Assembly (NCBI RefSeq): GCF_900114245.1 | Contig: NZ_FOSK01000019.1 | Span: 1-64,000, forward strand | From: Pseudovibrio ascidiaceicola | GTDB taxonomy: Bacteria > Pseudomonadota > Alphaproteobacteria > Rhizobiales > Stappiaceae | DNA: 64,000 nt | Direction: 5' to 3' | In this document: in pieces, positions 34,065 through 43,853 of the stretch | Layout: each line of letters starts with the position of its first letter | Numbering within the stretch: the first letter of the stretch is position 1 | Program-made: the position numbers and the translations under genes | Notes under the pieces: model-generated | Databases searched by the model: none | Told to the model about the DNA's origin: nothing | Seen by the model: the letters and a program-made list of their open reading frames with translations, nothing else

Positions 34065-35387
34065 ATGAAACATGAAGAGAAAACACAGCTTCAGAAAGGT
34101 GCGGCTGGCTGGTTCTTGCTGGCAACGCTTGGAGTTTCCTATGTGATCTCAGGTAGCTTTGCCGGGTGGAACTTTGGGTTCGCGGTGACAAACTGGTTTG
34201 GCATGGTGATCGCTGTGGCATTGATGGGGCTCATGTATTTCTGCCTTGTTCTGTGCCTTGCAGAGATGTCTGCAGCTTTGCCAAGTGCAGCGGGCGGCTA
34301 CCGGATTTCACGAAAAGTGATGGGGGACACTGGGGGCTTTGCGACCGCACTGGCGGTGCTGCTGGAATACTCCATCGCTCCCGCTGCGATTGTCATCTTC
34401 ATCGGGCAATATATTGAAGCGCTTTGGGGCATCAACGGCCCTCTCGTGTACGCAGTGTTTTACGTGGTTTTTATCGGTGTACACTTGGTTGGAGTGGGAG
34501 AAGCGCTGCGGTTTATGTTGGTGGTTACGGTGTTTGCCGTGCTGGCTATTGTCGTGACATTGCTGGCACTTGGCCCTCATTTCAGCCTGAGCAACCTTGC
34601 TGCATCCTCTTACGGCGCATCGACAGAACCGAACTTGTTCTCGTTTGATGTGGTGTCCGTCTGGGCCGCATTTCCGTTTGCCATGTGGTTGTTCTTGGCA
34701 GTTGAAGGTGTGCCGCTTGCAGCAGAGGAAGCAAAGGATCCAGCTGTTGATCTGCCGCGAGGCATCATCGGTGCCATGCTCTTTCTGCTGGTTAGTGCGG
34801 TTTTGATTGTGGTGTTTATTCCCGGTGCAGCCTCGTCACAGCAAGTTGGTGATTATGGTGCGCCATTGGTTGATGCGCTGAAGCATGTATTCGGTGAAGA
34901 GTCAGTACTGGCGGATGTTGTTAATCTGGTGGGGCTGGCCGGACTGATCGCCTCGTTTTTCTCCATTATTTTCGGATACAGCAGGTTGGTGTTCGCCATG
35001 TCGCGGGAAGGGTATTTGCCCCGCTTCATGTCTGCCATAAGCTCTCGAAAAGTTCCGCATTGGGCATTGATCATTCCGGGGGTGATCGGGTTTATCTGCT
35101 CACTCAGCGGAAAAGGGGAGCTGATGATCAACATTGCAGTGATTGGCGCAACGCTCTCCTACGCCCTGCAAAGCGTCAGCTACATTTTGCTGAAACGAGA
35201 TTACGCAGAATTGCACCGGCCTTATCGTGCTCCGGGTGGGCAAAAGACAGCCTATGTAACGCTTGTTCTTTCGCTTTTGGCGCTCACCTCGTGCTTTGCA
35301 TATGATCTTGTTGCCGCGCTAATTGCCTTGACGCTCATGGGGCTGGGTGTCGGCTACTATGTTTTGCTAGGCCAGAAGAGAGCCTGA
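34065..35387 (+). CDS. APC-family amino acid/amine permease (ethanolamine-permease-like)
   Basis: 440 residues, about 12 membrane helices. The N-terminus GVSYVISGSFAGWNFGFAVT is the block seen in ethanolamine permeases of the Eat type, and later FLAVEGVPLAAEEAKDPAVD corresponds to the APC substrate-site helix. Ethanolamine is the likely substrate from family resemblance, but no ethanolamine-ammonia-lyase genes are in the window. Convergent with the methyltransferase gene, 18 bp away. Confidence 0.82.
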   Translation: MKHEEKTQLQKGAAGWFLLATLGVSYVISGSFAGWNFGFAVTNWFGMVIAVALMGLMYFCLVLCLAEMSAALPSAAGGYRISRKVMGDTGGFATALAVLLEYSIAPAAIVIFIGQYIEALWGINGPLVYAVFYVVFIGVHLVGVGEALRFMLVVTVFAVLAIVVTLLALGPHFSLSNLAASSYGASTEPNLFSFDVVSVWAAFPFAMWLFLAVEGVPLAAEEAKDPAVDLPRGIIGAMLFLLVSAVLIVVFIPGAASSQQVGDYGAPLVDALKHVFGEESVLADVVNLVGLAGLIASFFSIIFGYSRLVFAMSREGYLPRFMSAISSRKVPHWALIIPGVIGFICSLSGKGELMINIAVIGATLSYALQSVSYILLKRDYAELHRPYRAPGGQKTAYVTLVLSLLALTSCFAYDLVAALIALTLMGLGVGYYVLLGQKRA

Positions 35388-35405
35388 GTTGCTCAAAAAT
35401 CGGCC

Positions 35406-36242
35406 TTACGTTGGCTTTTCACCGTACAGCTTGATGGCCTTCACCTTGCCTGAAAGCTCATTGACTGCTTTGTCCAGCATTGCATCTGTCGAAAGCCCAA
35501 GCTGCCTCGCCAGTTCATCGAGTGCTGCGGGCAGTTCATCTTTAATGAGCTGTTTCAACACCGCATCCTCATAGGTCATACGATCCAGAACAGTCAGCGC
35601 AGTGAGACCGCTGTTTCCTGCAAACTCCAGATAAGCAGCTTCAGATACTGCGCCAGAAATACAGGCGGACAGAAGATCCTGATGCATATGTAGCCAGTTC
35701 GGTAAATCCTCCGCCAGCATGTCTGAGATAACCAGCTTTCCGCCCGGTTTGAGCACACGGTTGATCTCAGAGAACACTGCTGCTTTGTCGGCAGACAGGT
35801 TGATGACGCAGTTTGAGATGACCCAGTCCACGGACTGATCCGGGAACGGCAGGTGCTCGATAACTCCTTGATGGAGTTCAACATTGCGGAGGTCGTGTTG
35901 CTCGCAATTGCTTTTGGCGAGCGCGATCATATCCTCGCTGACATCAATGCCGATCACGCTGCCCGACGGCCCGGTTTTCTCGGCGGCGAGGATAAGATCC
36001 AGCCCGGCTCCAGATCCGAGATCGAGCACTGTCTCCCCTTCCTTTATCTGCGAGAAAGCCAGCGGATGGCCACAGCCAAAACTTGAGCCAAGCAAGTGCT
36101 CCGGAATCTCCTGGGCATCATAGTCAGGAGCCAAGGCTTGTTGGAACGTGTTCCTGCCTTTTCCGTCTGCAAGCTTCCCGGAGTAAAAGGCCGCGATGTT
36201 TGAGAGGTGCTCTGATTTCTTCTCTTGATCAGTCAATAGCAT
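35406..36242 (-). CDS. arsM: ArsM-type arsenite S-adenosylmethionine methyltransferase
   Basis: About 278 residues. Motif I VLDLGSGAGLDL, then LPFPDQSVDWVISNCVINLS with the central Cys, and SACISGAVSEAAY with the third Cys; SFGCGHP near residue 55 supplies the first. This Cys trio is that of ArsM enzymes, which methylate As(III). No arsR or arsB is adjacent, so arsenic detoxification would be a stand-alone trait. ATG 36242 has GGAAGGTG directly upstream; the frame is open to 36269. Confidence 0.88.
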   Translation of the reverse strand: MLLTDQEKKSEHLSNIAAFYSGKLADGKGRNTFQQALAPDYDAQEIPEHLLGSSFGCGHPLAFSQIKEGETVLDLGSGAGLDLILAAEKTGPSGSVIGIDVSEDMIALAKSNCEQHDLRNVELHQGVIEHLPFPDQSVDWVISNCVINLSADKAAVFSEINRVLKPGGKLVISDMLAEDLPNWLHMHQDLLSACISGAVSEAAYLEFAGNSGLTALTVLDRMTYEDAVLKQLIKDELPAALDELARQLGLSTDAMLDKAVNELSGKVKAIKLYGEKPT

Positions 36243-36522
36243 CACCTTCCTGATGCGTGTGCGAAGCACTTTGCTTAAGCCATATATGCTATGCGTTTTA
36301 GGCTGGGCGTAATCTTAGTTTATGCTGCAATGCAGGGGCAAACCTCATGGGGTGATAGATAAAACAAAGCGTTAAGCCGCAGCAGCTTTTCACTCAACAT
36401 CATCCGAAAATCGCGTGGGCGTAAAGGCGTCGATACCTAAAGAAGGCGCTAGGTGTTTTGTGCGGGAGATGATCCGGGGACGCGCAGTGTTTGCGGGCTT
36501 GTTAGGCTGCTGTCAGCCACTT

Positions 36523-36783
36523 CCTTGCAAAGCAGCAGCGCGTGTCAGTCCGCGCAATCGGAGAGAGTTAGGCACTCCGATCGTAGCAAGGCCTGGTGAG
36601 GAGGTGGTATGTTGGATGAACCTTGCGATAAAGCTTAAGTTTAAGCTGAGCATGACAAGAGCCCGGAATCGACTGACCATCTTCTTCCGAGCTCTTATTA
36701 AAGTCATCTAGCGACGGGAATGGGGGGCGAGAGCCTCCCGTTCCTATCTGCCTTAATATAGACCTCAAAGCTTAAGGCTTCAA
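36523..36783 (+). ncRNA. Structured intergenic element, copy B
   Basis: Second copy of the element at 17505-17752, about 19 kb away. Shared blocks are AAGCAGCAG, GCAATCGGAGAGAGTTAGGC and CACTCCGA, AGCAAGGCCTGGTGAGGAGGTGGTA-type sequence split by a few changes, AAGAGCCCGG with a stem to TTCCGAGCTCTT, then a stem with arms 36718-36728 and 36735-36745, then CTTAATATA and CTTAAGGCTTCAA. The gap to the flanking genes (36243-36805) holds no convincing ORF. Confidence 0.6.
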
Positions 36784-36805
36784 CCATGGGTCTTGGCAGG
36801 GCAAA

Positions 36806-37318
36806 TCAGCCGGTTGTCTCATCTGGCAGCAAGACTGCCATACGCTTGGTGAATTCTTCCCAGTTACGGGTGAAGCCGATCAGGGAGTAGTTCAGCGCCA
36901 GTTTTTTGCGATCATTGGTCTTGGTGACCACAATGGACATGGCCTTGCCGCGCTTGAGGAAGTTGACGATGGTCTTGTTGGCGTTAAATGCCGCCTCGCA
37001 CCCGTCTGGTTGGCAGGTGATCAGCTTGGCGTCGAACAAGGCATCGTCGTCAATGCCAATCTGGATACCACTGGGGATGTGGATCCCGAGCGGCAGCTTG
37101 ATAATAGCTGCATACACATCTGCTTCGAGTTTGCGAAACATGATGGAATTTACCAGCGCACCGTTCTCAAGCCGGATTTCAGCATAAACCTGACACAGGT
37201 CACTGCTGCATTTGACTGACCAATCCTCTTCATTGGAAGGCTCAGTGGTGCTGTACGCATTCACACCCTGAAAGAAAAAGAGCATTGCCGCTGTCAGCAG
37301 GATCCAGATTGGTTTCAT
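36806..37318 (-). CDS. IalB-family (invasion-associated locus B) protein, copy 1
   Basis: 170 residues with a signal peptide (MKPIWILLTAAMLFFFQGV, cut near residue 21). WSVKC and LCQVYAEI open the mature part, KLPLGIHIPSGIQIGIDDDA is the family's central block, and the C-terminus has LALNYSLIGFTRNWEEF. Two Cys pairs probably form disulfides. IalB proteins are periplasmic or outer-membrane-associated and linked to host-cell invasion in Bartonella; here a free-living or symbiotic host link is not proven. 14 bp downstream of the autotransporter gene, so co-transcribed. Confidence 0.9.
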   Translation of the reverse strand: MKPIWILLTAAMLFFFQGVNAYSTTEPSNEEDWSVKCSSDLCQVYAEIRLENGALVNSIMFRKLEADVYAAIIKLPLGIHIPSGIQIGIDDDALFDAKLITCQPDGCEAAFNANKTIVNFLKRGKAMSIVVTKTNDRKKLALNYSLIGFTRNWEEFTKRMAVLLPDETTG

Positions 37319-37332
37319 GATCTACATCCTTG

Positions 37333-38301
37333 TTAGAAGGAGAAACCCAGACCAGCGCCAGCAGTGACGTTGTTGCTGAAGTCTGTGGCTACAGAAGCTG
37401 TAACAGCCATGTTCTCGGTTGGCAGGAAGGCCACTTTCAAAGCAGATGCTGCTTTGCCTTTGAAGTGCCCAAAACCACCGGAAACGGAGATGCCGTTTTT
37501 ACCGCCCTGCAGAACCGGAGCGTTTGCAATCGCCACTGCCATCGCTACACCGCTGCGCAGCTCGTCTACATCATTTTCCAGTGACACGATGCGATCAGTG
37601 TTGGAGGAGATGTTTGCAGCATTGGTCGCGATGTTCTGCTCGTTTATGCCGATGCGGTTTGTGTTTGTAGCGATGTTACCTTCATTCACTTGGATACGGC
37701 CAGTATTGGAAGAGATGTTGGTCGCGTTTGTTGCGATATTTCCTTCATTCACACCAATACGGCTTGTGTTTGTCGTGATGTTGGCTTTGTTCTGGTCGAT
37801 GGAGGCCAAGTTCACAGCAATCGCATGTTTGTTTGTTGTGATGTCTGCAACGTTAGTTTGGATGTTTTGAGCATTAAGCTCGTGGGCAGCTGTATTTGCG
37901 CTAATAGAAGTCTTGTTGTCTGCGATATCACCGGCGTTTGTACTGATATCATCAGCATTTTTGGTGATCCGCAGCTTCTCAGCCTCAAGCGCGCTTTGGT
38001 CAGCTTTGCTGTTGATCTTTGTTGCCAACGCAGAGCTGAGATCGGACTCGTCGACGGAGTCATTGATCTTGGCTTGAAGAGCGCTGCTCAGGTCTGACTC
38101 ATTAATATCACTTATGGTTGCAGTGATACCTGTTGCAGTACCAGTCTGCCCAGAAGTGGTGGAACCATCTGCCAGACCGCCGTTTACGGTGCCGCCGTTG
38201 GTGGTCACGGTGCCGCTGGAAACAGTGATATCTGCAGAATGAGCGGTACTCACGCCTGCAATGAGGGCCACAATCGCAGCAGAAAGCTTCAAAGCGTTCA
38301 T
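37333..38301 (-). CDS. YadA-type trimeric autotransporter adhesin, copy 1
   Basis: 322 residues. Signal peptide MNALKLSAAIVALIAGVSTA; short Gly/Thr/Ser-rich head; long coiled-coil stalk with repeats such as NTNRIGINEQNIATN spaced about 14 residues; then a YadA C-terminal anchor of about 80 residues with SLENDVDELRSGVAMAVAIA and GGFGHFKGKAASALKVAFLP, ending in GAGLGFSF. It should trimerise and insert in the outer membrane. ATG 38301 has AAGGAC upstream. First gene of a pair with an IalB gene, as in copy 2. Confidence 0.9.
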   Translation of the reverse strand: MNALKLSAAIVALIAGVSTAHSADITVSSGTVTTNGGTVNGGLADGSTTSGQTGTATGITATISDINESDLSSALQAKINDSVDESDLSSALATKINSKADQSALEAEKLRITKNADDISTNAGDIADNKTSISANTAAHELNAQNIQTNVADITTNKHAIAVNLASIDQNKANITTNTSRIGVNEGNIATNATNISSNTGRIQVNEGNIATNTNRIGINEQNIATNAANISSNTDRIVSLENDVDELRSGVAMAVAIANAPVLQGGKNGISVSGGFGHFKGKAASALKVAFLPTENMAVTASVATDFSNNVTAGAGLGFSF

Positions 38302-38730
38302 CTTTTTATGTCCTTTCAGAGGGGCATTACTTGCGTGTGCACTGCCCGGTCTAAAGTTTTCAGCTGTCACGTCATTTGCGTACACCTGAATTGAGGACGA
38401 GTTTATTAGTTCCGCAAAAACAATGGGTTGCAGATGGGGTGTATTCTAATACTCTCGATTTTCAGAGAGCATATGGCCCCTAATTTTTACCGGAGTGTCA
38501 AAAAGCACTGGTGTGAGGCTAGAGACCTTCCCTAAGGAAATTAGGGGTACCCCTAGGGTGAAAATATTAGAAAAATTTCAGCTGCGACTTGCATTGGTTA
38601 ATATCTGTAAACTCTCGCAAAATTGCGGGAATTGAGGTGACTCTGAGGCATTTTTCAGAAATTGAACCTCATGAGTATATTTCATATAATTTTAATTGAT
38701 AAAATTATGGAATAAATGTGGACAAGAAAA

Positions 38731-38757
38731 AACCCCGTGGTTTCAAACCGCGGGGTT
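38731..38757 (-). terminator. Hairpin terminator downstream of napC
   Basis: AACCCCGTGGTTT and AAACCGCGGGGTT form a 13-bp stem with one G-T-like mismatch, at 38731-38757. Read on the minus strand it is followed by TTTTTTC, so it serves the nap operon. The 584-bp gap from 38302 to 38885 also carries the autotransporter promoter region, in which nothing further stands out. Confidence 0.85.
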
Positions 38758-38885
38758 CTTGTGTCTGAGCTTGTGAAGGGTTTTAGAACTCGCCACGCGC
38801 ACTTGCAAACACGCCTTGAGTTCTAATGTCTTTGCTTGAGCAAACTCGCTGGATTTGACCGTAACCAATCAAGCGAGCTCCGCTC

Positions 38886-39476
38886 TTAGTGACCTTCTTT
38901 CAGCAGGCTCAGATCAGGTAGCTTGTGGGCGATGCCTTTGTGGCAATCGATACAGGTCTTTTCGCCAGTCACGAGGTATTTTTCGTGCTGCTCGGAAGCC
39001 CTCACACTCTGGCGTGTAAAGTCCATGGACTCTTCACTGTGACAATTACGGCACTCAAGAGAGTCATTGGCTTTAAAGCGAGCCCATTCATGGCTTGCCA
39101 GCTCAAGACGCTTGTCCTCGAATTTCTCCGGTGTGCTGATTGTACCGAAGATTTTGCCGTAAACTTCCTTGGATGCCTGAATCTTACGGGCAACCTTAGA
39201 GGTCCAGTTGTGAGGTACGTGGCAATCAGGGCAAGTCGCACGCACACCAGACCGGTTGGTATAGTGAATGGTGGTCTTGAGTTCCTGATAGACAGTGTTT
39301 TCCATCTCGTGACATCCAATACAGAACTCTTCTGTGTTGGTGACTTCCAGGGCGGTGTTGAAACCACCCCAGAAGATGATGCCAGCGACAAACCCGCCAA
39401 GTGTCAAAAAGCCAAGGCTGTAATGGACACTAGGTTTGCGGATAACCTGCCAGAACCGTTTGATAGCTGAAAACAT
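38886..39476 (-). CDS. napC: NapC tetraheme c-type cytochrome (quinol dehydrogenase)
   Basis: 196 residues. N-terminal anchor helix (residues about 18-40) then periplasmic domain with four CxxCH heme sites: CIGCH, CPDCH, CRNCH, CIDCH. Takes electrons from quinol and passes them to NapB-NapA. Last gene of the nap operon; a terminator follows. Length and heme count match NapC. Confidence 0.97.
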   Translation of the reverse strand: MFSAIKRFWQVIRKPSVHYSLGFLTLGGFVAGIIFWGGFNTALEVTNTEEFCIGCHEMENTVYQELKTTIHYTNRSGVRATCPDCHVPHNWTSKVARKIQASKEVYGKIFGTISTPEKFEDKRLELASHEWARFKANDSLECRNCHSEESMDFTRQSVRASEQHEKYLVTGEKTCIDCHKGIAHKLPDLSLLKEGH

Positions 39477-39487
39477 ACGGTGTGCTC

Positions 39488-39949
39488 CTACTTACCGGCC
39501 TTGCCTTCGAGCACGTCATCAACGTCAACGAAGGTGTTCTCAACCAGTGGCTTGGCTTCGGTCTGAGGCACATGACACTGGGTGCAGAAGAAACGGCGAG
39601 GGGATACAGACGCCAGGAACTGATTATCACGGTTCATAAAGTGCGTGATAGAGATCATTGGTGCCTGAGACTTTTCAATTGCCGTACGGCTGTGACAAGT
39701 CATGCATTTGTTCAGGCGCTTGTCGATCTGGTAGCCGTCGATCTTGTGAGGGATCAATGGTGGCTGCTCAGGGTAGTTACGCACCTGACGCTCGTCGGAG
39801 TTCACGACTTTCGGGATCCGCGGTGCGGCATCCTGAGTCAGGATGTCCGCGTTGCGCATTTCGGAGATGGTGTCAGCAGCAAAAGAGCTTGCTCCACCAA
39901 AGACAGACACAGCGATAAGGCTGGCTACAAGGAGTTTCAGAAGTTTCAT
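39488..39949 (-). CDS. napB: NapB diheme cytochrome c subunit of periplasmic nitrate reductase
   Basis: 153 residues with a signal peptide ([20 protein letters not shown]) and two heme sites, CMTCH and CTQCH. It forms the electron-transfer partner of NapA. ATG 39949 follows GAGGTAC; the next gene napC begins 12 bp after its stop. Confidence 0.97.
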   Translation of the reverse strand: MKLLKLLVASLIAVSVFGGASSFAADTISEMRNADILTQDAAPRIPKVVNSDERQVRNYPEQPPLIPHKIDGYQIDKRLNKCMTCHSRTAIEKSQAPMISITHFMNRDNQFLASVSPRRFFCTQCHVPQTEAKPLVENTFVDVDDVLEGKAGK

Positions 39950-39957
39950 GGCGTACC

Positions 39958-42456
39958 TCACACGGCTACGATCTTGACCGCGCACTTCTTATAGTCGGTC
40001 TGTTTTGAAAGAGGATCTGTTGCATCCAGTGTCACCTTGTTGATGAGCTGGCTTGCATCAAAGAACGGCACGAACACGAGGCCTTTTGGCGGCTTGTTAC
40101 GGCCACGGGTCTCGATGCGTGTTGTGATTTCACCGCGACGGGAAACAACGCGCACTTCAGAACCACGACGCAGACCTTTTGCTTTTGCATCGTCAGGATG
40201 CATGTAGCACAGAGCATCTGGAACAGCTTTGTACAGCTCAGGAACGCGCTGGGTCATGGAACCAGTGTGCCAGTGTTCAATCACACGGCCTGTGCAGAGC
40301 CAGAAATCGTATTCTTCATCCGGGCTTTCTGCTGGCGGCTCGTAAGGAAGCGCGAAGATGCGTGCCTTGCCGTCTTTATGACCGTAGAACTCGTAGCCCT
40401 TGCCTTCGCCAACGTATGGGTCAGACCCTTCGCGGAAGCGCCACTGAGTTTCTTTGCCATTCACAACAGGCCAACGCAGGCCACGTTCTTCGTGGTAACG
40501 CTCGAACGGTGCCAGATCGTGACCATGGTCACGGCCAAAGGCTGCGTATTCTTCGAACAGACCTTTTTGAATGTAGAAGCCGAAGTCGTTGGACTCGTCG
40601 TTCTTGTACTCATCGCTGGTTTCAGAAAGCGGGAACTTGTCGACGTTGCCGTTTGCGAACAGGATGTCGAACAGAGTTTTGCCGCGTACTTCTGGCTGCT
40701 TTGCGATCAGTTCTTCAGGCCAAACTTCTTCAACTTTGAAGCGTTTGGAAAACTCAACGGTCTGCCAAAGATCAGACTTTGCATCACCCGGAGCGGAAAC
40801 CAACTGATGCCAGAACTGAGTACGACGTTCTGCGTTACCGTAAGCACCTTCTTTTTCTACCCACATTGCTGTTGGCAGAATAAGGTCAGCAGCCATTGCG
40901 GACACTGTTGGGTACGGATCGGAAACAACGATGAAGTTATCTGGATTTCTCCAACCTGGGTAGATCTCTTCAACAACGTTAGGGCCAGCCTGCATGTTGT
41001 TGGTGACCTGGGTCCAGTAGAAGTTCAGCTTGCCGTCTTTGAGCATACGGGACTGCAGAACAGCATGGTAACCTGGCTTTGCCGGGATAGTGCCGTCTGG
41101 CAGCTTCCAGATTTTCTCAGCGTATTTACGGTGATCCGGGTTCTTCACAACCATGTCTGCTGGCAGACGGTGTGCGAAGGTACCAACTTCACGTGCAGTA
41201 CCGCAAGCAGATGGCTGACCGGTCAGTGAGAACGGACCACAACCTGGCTTGGAGATTTTGCCGGTGAGAAGGTGGATGTTGTAGAACATCTGGTTGACCC
41301 AAACGCCGCGGGTATGCTGGTTTGCACCCATGGTCCAGAGGGACATAACCTTTTTGTCTGGATCAGCGTAAAGCTTTGCCAGTTCCAGCAGACGGTTTGC
41401 AGGAACACCAGACATCTTCTCAGCATACTCGAGAGTGTATGGCTTAACGAACTCTGCATACTCTTCGAAGCTGATTTCTTTAGAACCACCAGCTTTGTCA
41501 GCGTTTTTAGCTGCTTGCTGCAGTGGGTGCTCAGGGCGCAGGCCGTAACCGATGTCCTGATTGCCAAGGCGGAAGTTGGTGTGCTTGCTAACGAAGTCCA
41601 TGTCCACGGCTTCGTTCTCGATGATGTAGTTTGCGATGAAGTTCGCAATCACGAGATCGGTCTGTGGAGTGAAGACCATTGGGATGTCAGCAAGGTCAAA
41701 GCTGCGGTGCTGGTATGTAGAAAGAACAGCAACTTTTACATCTGGGTTAGACAGACGGCGATCAGCAAGACGGGTCCAAAGAACCGGGTGCATCTCAGCC
41801 ATGTTGGAACCCCAGAGCACGAATGCGTCTGCGTTCTCAAAATCGTCGTAACAACCCATTGGCTCATCAATGCCGAAGGTCCGCATGAATGCGCCCACAG
41901 CAGATGCCATGCAGTGACGTGCGTTCGGGTCAATGGTGTTGGAGCGGAAGCCAGCTTTCCAGAGCTTTGCAGCTGCATAGCCTTCCCAAACAGTCCACTG
42001 GCCTGAGCCGAACATGCCAACCGCGTAAGGGCCGTTCTTCTTCATGGCTTCTTTTGCTTTAACAGCCATGATGTCGAAAGCTTCGTCCCAGGATACTGGC
42101 TCGAACTCGCCTTCTTTGTCGTACTTGCCGTCGGTTTTACGCAGCAGCGGCTGCTCAAGACGGTCTTTGCCGTACATGATCTTGGAAAGGAAGTAACCTT
42201 TCACACAGTTCAGACCCTTGTTAACCGGGCTCTGAGCATCACCATGTGTTGCAACAACGCGGTCATTCTTGGTCGCAACCATGATGGAACAACCAGTACC
42301 GCAGAAACGGCAAGCAGCTTTGGACCATTTCAGGTCTGTTTTGCTTGCATCCGTTACAATGTTTGCTGCCTGCGCCGGAAGGCTTGCCCCGGCTGCGGCA
42401 GTTGCCGCTGCAACAGCCTGCGCCTTAATGACAGCGCGTCTTGTTAGTTTAATCAT
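39958..42456 (-). CDS. napA: NapA, catalytic subunit of periplasmic nitrate reductase
   Basis: 832 residues, normal for NapA. N-terminal twin-arginine signal ([10 protein letters not shown]) exports the folded protein. The [4Fe-4S] motif is CRFCGTGC with a further Cys in [22 protein letters not shown] contains the molybdenum-ligand Cys. Reduces nitrate to nitrite with Mo-bis-MGD. ATG 42456 has GAGGGGAC upstream and overlaps the end of napD in an ATGA-type junction; ATG 42462 is two codons earlier. Confidence 0.98.
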   Translation of the reverse strand: MIKLTRRAVIKAQAVAAATAAAGASLPAQAANIVTDASKTDLKWSKAACRFCGTGCSIMVATKNDRVVATHGDAQSPVNKGLNCVKGYFLSKIMYGKDRLEQPLLRKTDGKYDKEGEFEPVSWDEAFDIMAVKAKEAMKKNGPYAVGMFGSGQWTVWEGYAAAKLWKAGFRSNTIDPNARHCMASAVGAFMRTFGIDEPMGCYDDFENADAFVLWGSNMAEMHPVLWTRLADRRLSNPDVKVAVLSTYQHRSFDLADIPMVFTPQTDLVIANFIANYIIENEAVDMDFVSKHTNFRLGNQDIGYGLRPEHPLQQAAKNADKAGGSKEISFEEYAEFVKPYTLEYAEKMSGVPANRLLELAKLYADPDKKVMSLWTMGANQHTRGVWVNQMFYNIHLLTGKISKPGCGPFSLTGQPSACGTAREVGTFAHRLPADMVVKNPDHRKYAEKIWKLPDGTIPAKPGYHAVLQSRMLKDGKLNFYWTQVTNNMQAGPNVVEEIYPGWRNPDNFIVVSDPYPTVSAMAADLILPTAMWVEKEGAYGNAERRTQFWHQLVSAPGDAKSDLWQTVEFSKRFKVEEVWPEELIAKQPEVRGKTLFDILFANGNVDKFPLSETSDEYKNDESNDFGFYIQKGLFEEYAAFGRDHGHDLAPFERYHEERGLRWPVVNGKETQWRFREGSDPYVGEGKGYEFYGHKDGKARIFALPYEPPAESPDEEYDFWLCTGRVIEHWHTGSMTQRVPELYKAVPDALCYMHPDDAKAKGLRRGSEVRVVSRRGEITTRIETRGRNKPPKGLVFVPFFDASQLINKVTLDATDPLSKQTDYKKCAVKIVAV

Positions 42457-42791
42457 GAGCAAGTCCCCTCGGGTTGCATGTCACCCTGATCAGAAATCAC
42501 AATTGAATTGAGGTCGGTGGTGTCGGTTTGGTGGAAGATGAGCGAAGCGGTAACCACGCCATCTAACTGCTGCATGTCACTCAAAGCGTTCGCAAGGTCG
42601 CGTTCGCTCGGTGTTTCCAGCGTCACAATTATCTTTGTTGAGTCAGATACTTCTGTAATTTCAGCAGAAGGTATCTGTTCAATCGCAGCGCATATCTGCT
42701 CTCGCTTGGCAGGCTCGGCCTGGAGCAGCACACTTGAAATGTGCCAGACCCCGGCTTCTTCTTCGCGCTCTACGGTTGTTGCATTACGCAT
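42453..42791 (-). CDS. napD: NapD, NapA maturation chaperone
   Basis: 112 residues, longer than the shortest NapD proteins. [11 protein letters not shown] opens the typical ferredoxin-like fold and ASLIFHQTD the last strand. NapD binds the NapA Tat signal before export. It overlaps napF by several bases and napA by 4, indicating coupled translation. Confidence 0.92.
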   Translation of the reverse strand: MRNATTVEREEEAGVWHISSVLLQAEPAKREQICAAIEQIPSAEITEVSDSTKIIVTLETPSERDLANALSDMQQLDGVVTASLIFHQTDTTDLNSIVISDQGDMQPEGTCS

Positions 42792-43293
42792 TTGCTAAAC
42801 TTTCTCGGCTCTGGTCGTTCATAGCGATCGCATCTACGGGGCAGGAAATGAGACAAGCTCCGCAGCCGTTGCATTGGTTTGCATCCAGCTGAATTTTTCC
42901 TGTAGGCGCGACACGCATATCGAACCGGAGGGCTCTTGGATCGCAGCTATCGGTGCAGGTCTGGCAGGAAACGCCCTTTTCAAGCAGACATGCCCCTTGC
43001 TGAATTTCTGCTGTGAGCCTCCAGGGTGCCGCAGTCAGATCAAACAGATCTTCTTCTGGGCACGCTTTTGCGCACTCTTCGCAGAACGTGCATTCTCCAA
43101 CGCCGGTTTTGAGGTAAGGCCGATTATCCGCGCTGAACAAAATTACTTCCGGGCAGGCTTTGACACATTCAAAGCAACCGGTGCATTTGTCTTCAATCCG
43201 CTGTTCCGTTGTCCAAGGCGGACGAACCGGGGTCACCACCTCTGGGGTAGCGCTTAAGCGGGTGAAGAATGCTCTGCGGGATAAGTTGGCCAC
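42784..43293 (-). CDS. napF: NapF ferredoxin-type protein
   Basis: 169 residues with four cysteine clusters: CTGCFECVKACP, CTFCEECAKACP, a third starting CLLEKGVSCQTC, and CNGCGACLISCP. Cytoplasmic iron-sulfur protein that helps NapA maturation. GTG start at 43293 with GAGGTAGTC upstream. Confidence 0.95.
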   Translation of the reverse strand: MANLSRRAFFTRLSATPEVVTPVRPPWTTEQRIEDKCTGCFECVKACPEVILFSADNRPYLKTGVGECTFCEECAKACPEEDLFDLTAAPWRLTAEIQQGACLLEKGVSCQTCTDSCDPRALRFDMRVAPTGKIQLDANQCNGCGACLISCPVDAIAMNDQSRESLANA

Positions 43294-43302
43294 GACTACC
43301 TC

Positions 43303-43482
43303 TTAGAAGGACGGTGGGCCAAACAGGATCTGCGACATCCAGATAAGGAAGCCGTATCCGCCAACAGCTGCAGTCATCAGAACTGGCGCAAGAACAACTG
43401 CCAGAAACAAGAATGCTGCTCTCTCGCGGCCTTTACTCACTGCTGGAGCGGTGGTCTGGGTATTTTGGCTTAAGCCAGCCAT
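43303..43482 (-). CDS. napE: NapE small membrane protein
   Basis: 59 residues, one hydrophobic helix (FLFLAVVLAPVLMTAAVGGY) and the tail WMSQILFGPPSF, typical of NapE. First gene of napEFDABC. ATG 43482; an in-frame extension to 43608 would pass through the promoter region and is not accepted. Confidence 0.93.
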   Translation of the reverse strand: MAGLSQNTQTTAPAVSKGRERAAFLFLAVVLAPVLMTAAVGGYGFLIWMSQILFGPPSF

Positions 43483-43598
43483 GTGCGTACTCCGTACTAA
43501 CAGCCGCCTCTTGCAGCTATTGATTGGAGCAGACACCGTAACGTTATACGTGCCCGCTCGTACGCGCAGGAACCTAGAGTAAATGTAAAAAGCACAAA

Positions 43599-43612
43599 TT
43601 GAGTGCAATCAA
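43599..43612 (-). promoter_or_regulatory. FNR-type box upstream of napE
   Basis: Minus strand TTGATTGCACTCAA, one mismatch to TTGAT-N4-ATCAA. Centre about 124 bases upstream of the napE start, compatible with an activator site at -41.5 of a transcript with a leader. The rest of the 371-bp gap (43483-43853) is AT-rich and holds the RND terminator. Confidence 0.6.
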
Positions 43613-43813
43613 TTCCGGATTAGTAGATTTTTTCTCTTTGAGATATCGCAATATATAAGTGCATTCTGCATTTCTAATATATAATTTATATTAGAATATT
43701 CAAATATAATGAAATTTAATACTTAAGTGATCGCTTATATATATTTAACGCCGAAATTCTGCTGATTCACAGTAGCTTAACTAGCAGATTTCGTTAGGGC
43801 AGTCCTTAACAAA

Positions 43814-43841
43814 ACACGGCCTCCGCTAGGGGAGGCCGTGT
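43814..43841 (-). terminator. Rho-independent terminator of the RND operon
   Basis: ACACGGCCTCC (43814-43824) and GGAGGCCGTGT (43831-43841) form a perfect 11-bp stem; on the minus strand it is followed by TTTTGTT. It closes the efflux operon. Confidence 0.9.
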
Positions 43842-43853
43842 CGTAAGGTCCGT

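Noticed and set aside
37590-37860. Regularly spaced repeats resembling a CRISPR array
   Set aside because: They are coding: a 42-bp period equals 14 residues in the coiled-coil stalk of the autotransporter, and repeats vary by codon.
40198-41229. 343-codon open frame antisense to napA
   Set aside because: Shadow of the well-defined NapA coding sequence.
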